This document shows, piece by piece, positions 60,705-64,000 of a stretch of DNA of 64,000 nt. The notes below the pieces were generated by a model. That model did no database searches and was not told the origin of the DNA. It worked only from the letters and a program-made list of their open reading frames with translations. The translations under genes and the position numbers were made by a program. Each line of letters starts with the position of its first letter. The stretch's first letter is position 1. The DNA is from Paenibacillus timonensis (GTDB lineage: Bacteria > Bacillota > Bacilli > Paenibacillales > Paenibacillaceae). The stretch spans positions 1 to 64,000 of the forward strand of contig NZ_WNZY01000018.1 of the NCBI RefSeq assembly GCF_009725205.1. Direction: 5' to 3'.

Positions 60705-61385
60705 TTGTCCACTCATTCCCAATCCATTACTGCCATGATCGATCATACCCTTCTGAAAGCGGACGCCGGACGCGCCGCCATCATTAAGCTGGCTGAAGAA
60801 GCTAAGCAATACGGCTTCGCTTCCGTCTGCGTTAACCCGACTTGGGTGAAGACCGCTGCGGAGGTCTTGAAAGACACTCCAGTGAAAGTCTGCACCGTGA
60901 TCGGCTTCCCCCTGGGTGCTTCGGCTCCGGAAGTAAAGGCGTTTGAAGCCAGCCATGCCATTTCCGAGGGGGCCGGCGAGGTCGATATGGTCATCAACAT
61001 CGGTGCGCTTAAAGACGGTGACGACGAATTCGTCCGCCGCGATGTCGCCGGGGTTGTCCAAGCTGCTGCCGGGAAAGCGCTGGTGAAGGTTATTATTGAA
61101 ACCTGTCTGCTTTCCGACGAGGAGATTGTCCGGGCCAGCAAGTTATCCGTCGAAGCCGGAGCCGATTTCGTCAAAACATCAACCGGATTTTCGACTGGCG
61201 GGGCGACGGTGGAAGCGGTCGAGCTCATGCGCAAAACGGTGGGTCCAAACGTCGGCGTGAAGGCGTCTGGCGGCGTGCGTTCGCTGGCTGATGCCGAAGC
61301 GATGATTAAGGCGGGGGCAACGCGCCTGGGCACGAGTGCCGGTGTGGCTATCGCCCAAGGGCAAACCAGCCAAAACAGCTATTAA
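60705..61385 (+). CDS. deoC: Deoxyribose-phosphate aldolase
   Basis: TTG start after GGAGGAA; 226 residues, the usual length. The Schiff-base Lys157 lies in [11 protein letters not shown], with Lys186 in VGVKASGG and Asp94 in GEVDMV completing the catalytic set. It splits 2-deoxyribose 5-phosphate into glyceraldehyde 3-phosphate and acetaldehyde in nucleoside breakdown. The gene is not beside other deo genes here. Confidence 0.95.
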   Translation: MSTHSQSITAMIDHTLLKADAGRAAIIKLAEEAKQYGFASVCVNPTWVKTAAEVLKDTPVKVCTVIGFPLGASAPEVKAFEASHAISEGAGEVDMVINIGALKDGDDEFVRRDVAGVVQAAAGKALVKVIIETCLLSDEEIVRASKLSVEAGADFVKTSTGFSTGGATVEAVELMRKTVGPNVGVKASGGVRSLADAEAMIKAGATRLGTSAGVAIAQGQTSQNSY

Positions 61386-61434
61386 GACAAGGTCCGGCCT
61401 TGGCCGGCTCAAGAAGGCTACATGAGGGAGAAAC

Positions 61435-61477
61435 AGGGTGCTATTCCAGAGCGGGTGTGGAAATAGCACCCTTTTTT
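61435..61477 (+). terminator. deoC terminator
   Basis: AGGGTGCTATT.CCA pairs with TGGAAATAGCACCCT (one mismatch) and runs into T residues. Confidence 0.88.
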
Positions 61478-61574
61478 CGTTGATCCAAACTTTTTATGGA
61501 CGCTTTCCGTTACAGCTACAGATGCCTCCCGCGGAAGGCGTCACTTGATAAAACGCTTGGAAAAGAGGAACAGT

Positions 61575-62462
61575 ATGATACAAATTGATCATTTATCCAA
61601 AAAATATACGCGCGGCGGTCTAGCGCTAGATGATGTCACCTTAACGCTAAACGAAGGTATGGTGGGGCTTCTGGGCCCCAATGGTGCCGGGAAATCGTCG
61701 CTGATGCGCATATTGGCCACGCTCACGCCACCTACTTCGGGCGAGGCGACGCTGTTTGGCGTCTCGCTGCGCCAGGCGGAGGAGATCCGCCGCATGATCG
61801 GTTATCTCCCTCAGCAATTTCAGGTTTACCCGCAGCTGACGGGGGTAGAATACCTCGACTATGTTGCGGTGATGAAAGGAATGACGGACAAGAAGAAACG
61901 CAAAGCGGAGATTGAGGCTCTTCTGGAGCAAGTAAATTTGCAGGATAAGGCGCGAAAAAGAGTGCAGACCTATTCCGGCGGCATGAAACGCCGACTCGGC
62001 ATTGCCCAAGCGCTGCTGGGTTCGCCGCAGGTCCTGATCGTGGATGAGCCCACGGCTGGACTGGATCCCGAGGAGCGCGTCCGCTTCCGCAATCTGTTGA
62101 CCCGCTTCAGTCTGGGACGGATCGTGCTGCTGTCGACGCATATCGTTGCCGACATCGAAAGCAACTGTCGCCAAATCGCCGTCCTCGATAAAGGGAGAGT
62201 CAAGCTGTCCGGGGAGTTATCCGAGCTGCAAGAGTTCGGACGCGGCAAGGTGTGGGAGGTTCGCCTAAGCGAGAGCCAGTTTGCCCGGCTTGATCCGATG
62301 TCCGTCGTGTCCACGCGTCCGACGGGAGGCGGCCTGTTGTGCCGCATGATCGGCGAAGCGCCGCTGGAGGTAGCCCAAGAGGCCGCGCTCGTTCCACCAA
62401 CCCTGGAGGACGGGTATTTGGCCCTGCTGCGAACGGGCTTGATGGAAGGGGCGGCTCGGTAA
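61575..62462 (+). CDS. ABC exporter ATP-binding protein
   Basis: ATG 61575 follows AAGAGGAA; the open frame to 61545 is not needed. The 295 residues contain Walker A GPNGAGKSS, Q-loop LPQQFQVYP, signature YSGGMKRRLGIAQ, Walker B VLIVDEPTAGLDP and the switch His in LLSTHIV. A C-terminal domain of about 80 residues follows. It belongs to the CcmA/ABC-2 exporter type. Its stop overlaps the permease start (TAATG). Confidence 0.92.
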   Translation: MIQIDHLSKKYTRGGLALDDVTLTLNEGMVGLLGPNGAGKSSLMRILATLTPPTSGEATLFGVSLRQAEEIRRMIGYLPQQFQVYPQLTGVEYLDYVAVMKGMTDKKKRKAEIEALLEQVNLQDKARKRVQTYSGGMKRRLGIAQALLGSPQVLIVDEPTAGLDPEERVRFRNLLTRFSLGRIVLLSTHIVADIESNCRQIAVLDKGRVKLSGELSELQEFGRGKVWEVRLSESQFARLDPMSVVSTRPTGGGLLCRMIGEAPLEVAQEAALVPPTLEDGYLALLRTGLMEGAAR

Positions 62463-64000
62463 TGGACAAATGGAGACGTCTGTTTCAATTCGAGCTTCGC
62501 ATGCTGTTCGGAAACCGGTGGCTGCTGGGTTTGCCGCTCGTGTTCGGCCTCCTCGTGTTCTGGAATCTTGAACGGCTACCAGGACGTGAAATTTTGTTTT
62601 TTCAACGTTCGTACACCAGCCTGACGCTGCTGCACACGATGAGCCTGGGGCTGACGATGCTCCTTGGCGTGCTGACGATCCGTCGAGACATTCGCCGTAC
62701 CTCCTATGAATGGAATGGGGCGCTGCCGGTGTCCTATATGTCCAGGATTTCAGCGAAATATATGGCAGGGGTACTGTATTTCACGATATTTTCGGTGCTG
62801 GCCGGCGCCGCGTTCGTCTGGAACTCCGCGAGGATGGACGTAGCGTTTACAATCACCCGGGAATTTGCGGTTTATTATCTGCTAACCTTCGAGGTTTCCT
62901 ATCTGGTGACCTTGGCGCTGGCGATGCTGCTCGCCATTTGTATCGCCAATCGGGCCGTCTATTTGATCGCTTTTTGCGCCTGGATGTTTGGAACGTTCTT
63001 TCTGGATATGTTCCTGTTGGACCGTAACAAATGGTACGTGCTGCGTACGTTCCATCTCAATCAGCTGTTCGTGACCGGGGATTCCGATGCCGAAACCTGG
63101 GGCATTCGCCTGATCGCAGACGAACTGGCGGCCTCCCGCTGGTTTGTACTGGCGTTTACGCTACTGCTGTTGACGGCGGGCGTGCTCCTGCTCAACCGGT
63201 TGCGCCCGACTGCCTTTCGCCGAAGCAATTGGGTGGCTGGAGGTTTAGCCCTGCTGCTGGCGGCCGGAGCCTTTATCCCCTACCTCTCCATTTGGGGCGA
63301 ACGTTATGCCGGATTGCATGAGAAACTCAGAGATCCTGCCGTTAAGACGGTGGAAGCGATCCAAGACCAGAAAGTCGAAACGTTTCAGATCGAGAAGTAC
63401 GATATCCACTTGCAACGGGAGTCAGATGATCGGTTGAAAATCAAAACAGCGCTGCAAATTCCGGCAGGCCAGTTAACAGGACGCGGCGAGTTGCTGTTCA
63501 CGCTCAATCGTACGTTCCATATAGAACGGTTGGCGGTGTCGGGTTCTCCCGTTCCGTTCACGCATGAGGGAGAGAAGCTTACGGTCCAATTATCCGCTCC
63601 TTTGACCGCAGACAAGACCGTCCAAGTCGAGATGGAATATACTGGAAAGGTTATGGATTACGTGGCACAGAATTATACCGAGGGATCCTACTTGGCTTTT
63701 GTTAAGGGGGAGAACGTTTTCCTTCCCGGCTATGTCGCATGGTATCCACTGCCGGGGGATTTTCCGGTTTATATGAAGAACAGTTACGAGGATTCTTTGC
63801 AGGTGGCGGCCGATTATGGCGGCTGGCGCCTTCCGCCCGCCCATTTCCGTATCTCCACGTCCGGGTTTGCATCCAAGCTGTACGGAAATCTGGATCAAAA
63901 GGAACAGACTCGCGAAGGCCAAGTGTTCGAAGGCAAATCGACGGCGTTCGTCCGCTTTTACAGTGGGGAGTTTGAAGAAGTGAGCAACCCGAAGCTGCCG
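62462..64000 (+). CDS. ABC-2 type permease with large extracytoplasmic domain, cut by window end
   Basis: The frame is open from ATG 62462 to the end of the window (513 codons seen). Six membrane helices fill the first 270 residues or so (for example LLGLPLVFGLLVFWNL, then VSYLVTLALAMLLAICIANR). From about residue 290 the sequence becomes soluble and strand-rich (VEAIQDQKVETFQIEKYDI ... VQVEMEYTGKVMDYVA). It resembles the N-terminal part of an M1-peptidase-like domain, as in permease/M1 fusions. The possible zinc site would lie beyond the window. Confidence 0.75.
   Translation, partial: MDKWRRLFQFELRMLFGNRWLLGLPLVFGLLVFWNLERLPGREILFFQRSYTSLTLLHTMSLGLTMLLGVLTIRRDIRRTSYEWNGALPVSYMSRISAKYMAGVLYFTIFSVLAGAAFVWNSARMDVAFTITREFAVYYLLTFEVSYLVTLALAMLLAICIANRAVYLIAFCAWMFGTFFLDMFLLDRNKWYVLRTFHLNQLFVTGDSDAETWGIRLIADELAASRWFVLAFTLLLLTAGVLLLNRLRPTAFRRSNWVAGGLALLLAAGAFIPYLSIWGERYAGLHEKLRDPAVKTVEAIQDQKVETFQIEKYDIHLQRESDDRLKIKTALQIPAGQLTGRGELLFTLNRTFHIERLAVSGSPVPFTHEGEKLTVQLSAPLTADKTVQVEMEYTGKVMDYVAQNYTEGSYLAFVKGENVFLPGYVAWYPLPGDFPVYMKNSYEDSLQVAADYGGWRLPPAHFRISTSGFASKLYGNLDQKEQTREGQVFEGKSTAFVRFYSGEFEEVSNPKLP

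Overview
The window reads as a chromosomal segment from a Paenibacillus-like member of the Bacillota. This rests on strong AGGAGG-type ribosome binding sites, a YesM/YesN two-component pair, several LplB/LplC-type sugar ABC systems without their own ATPase gene, family II pyrophosphatase and CcpA-type cre boxes. I see no rRNA, tRNA, insertion sequence, integrase or CRISPR array.

Layout. 0-3.6 kb: a membrane protein, a glycosyltransferase/PlsY-like pair and two small proteins. 3.6-14.3 kb: a galactan-use locus (YesM-type kinase, YesN-type regulator, two permeases, solute-binding lipoprotein, GH42 beta-galactosidase, GH53 endo-galactanase). 14.5-16.5 kb: a histidine kinase and a NarL-type regulator facing each other tail to tail. 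16.8-27.4 kb: a compact PBSX-like contractile tail cluster (terminator-like protein, sheath, tube, assembly chaperone with a programmed -1 frameshift, tape measure, LysM hub protein, baseplate, fibre). It has no capsid, portal, terminase, holin or endolysin genes. 27.6-43.5 kb: an arabinan/galactoside island (two GH43, an ABC importer, an ArsR-like regulator, GH2, a UlaG-like MBL protein, a WYL regulator, an SDR, GH35, AraC). 43.7-64 kb: mostly housekeeping and transport genes (hflX, ppaC, SulP, MMPL, APC, LysE, def, deoC, an ABC exporter cut by the window end).

How parts work together. The sugar loci look built to import oligosaccharides of pectic arabinogalactan and cut them inside the cell, since most of the glycosidases lack signal peptides. 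Three promoters of the island share one architecture: a cre box overlapping the -35, a 17-base spacer, and an A/T-rich box at a fixed place after the -10. A related box sits before the ArsR-like gene, which suggests one regulon under CcpA and that regulator. The tail cluster starts beside the divergent response regulator gene, and a 19-base-arm inverted repeat lies between them, which suggests two-component control of tail production.

Other points. The hflX leader has the parts of a transcription attenuator: a short leader ORF, an antiterminator arm complementary to the terminator stem, and an intrinsic terminator just before the start codon. Two convergent intergenic regions each hold four short repeat units, spaced 50/60/50 and 52/62/52 bases. 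All functional statements come from reading the sequence and recalling families; no search was run.
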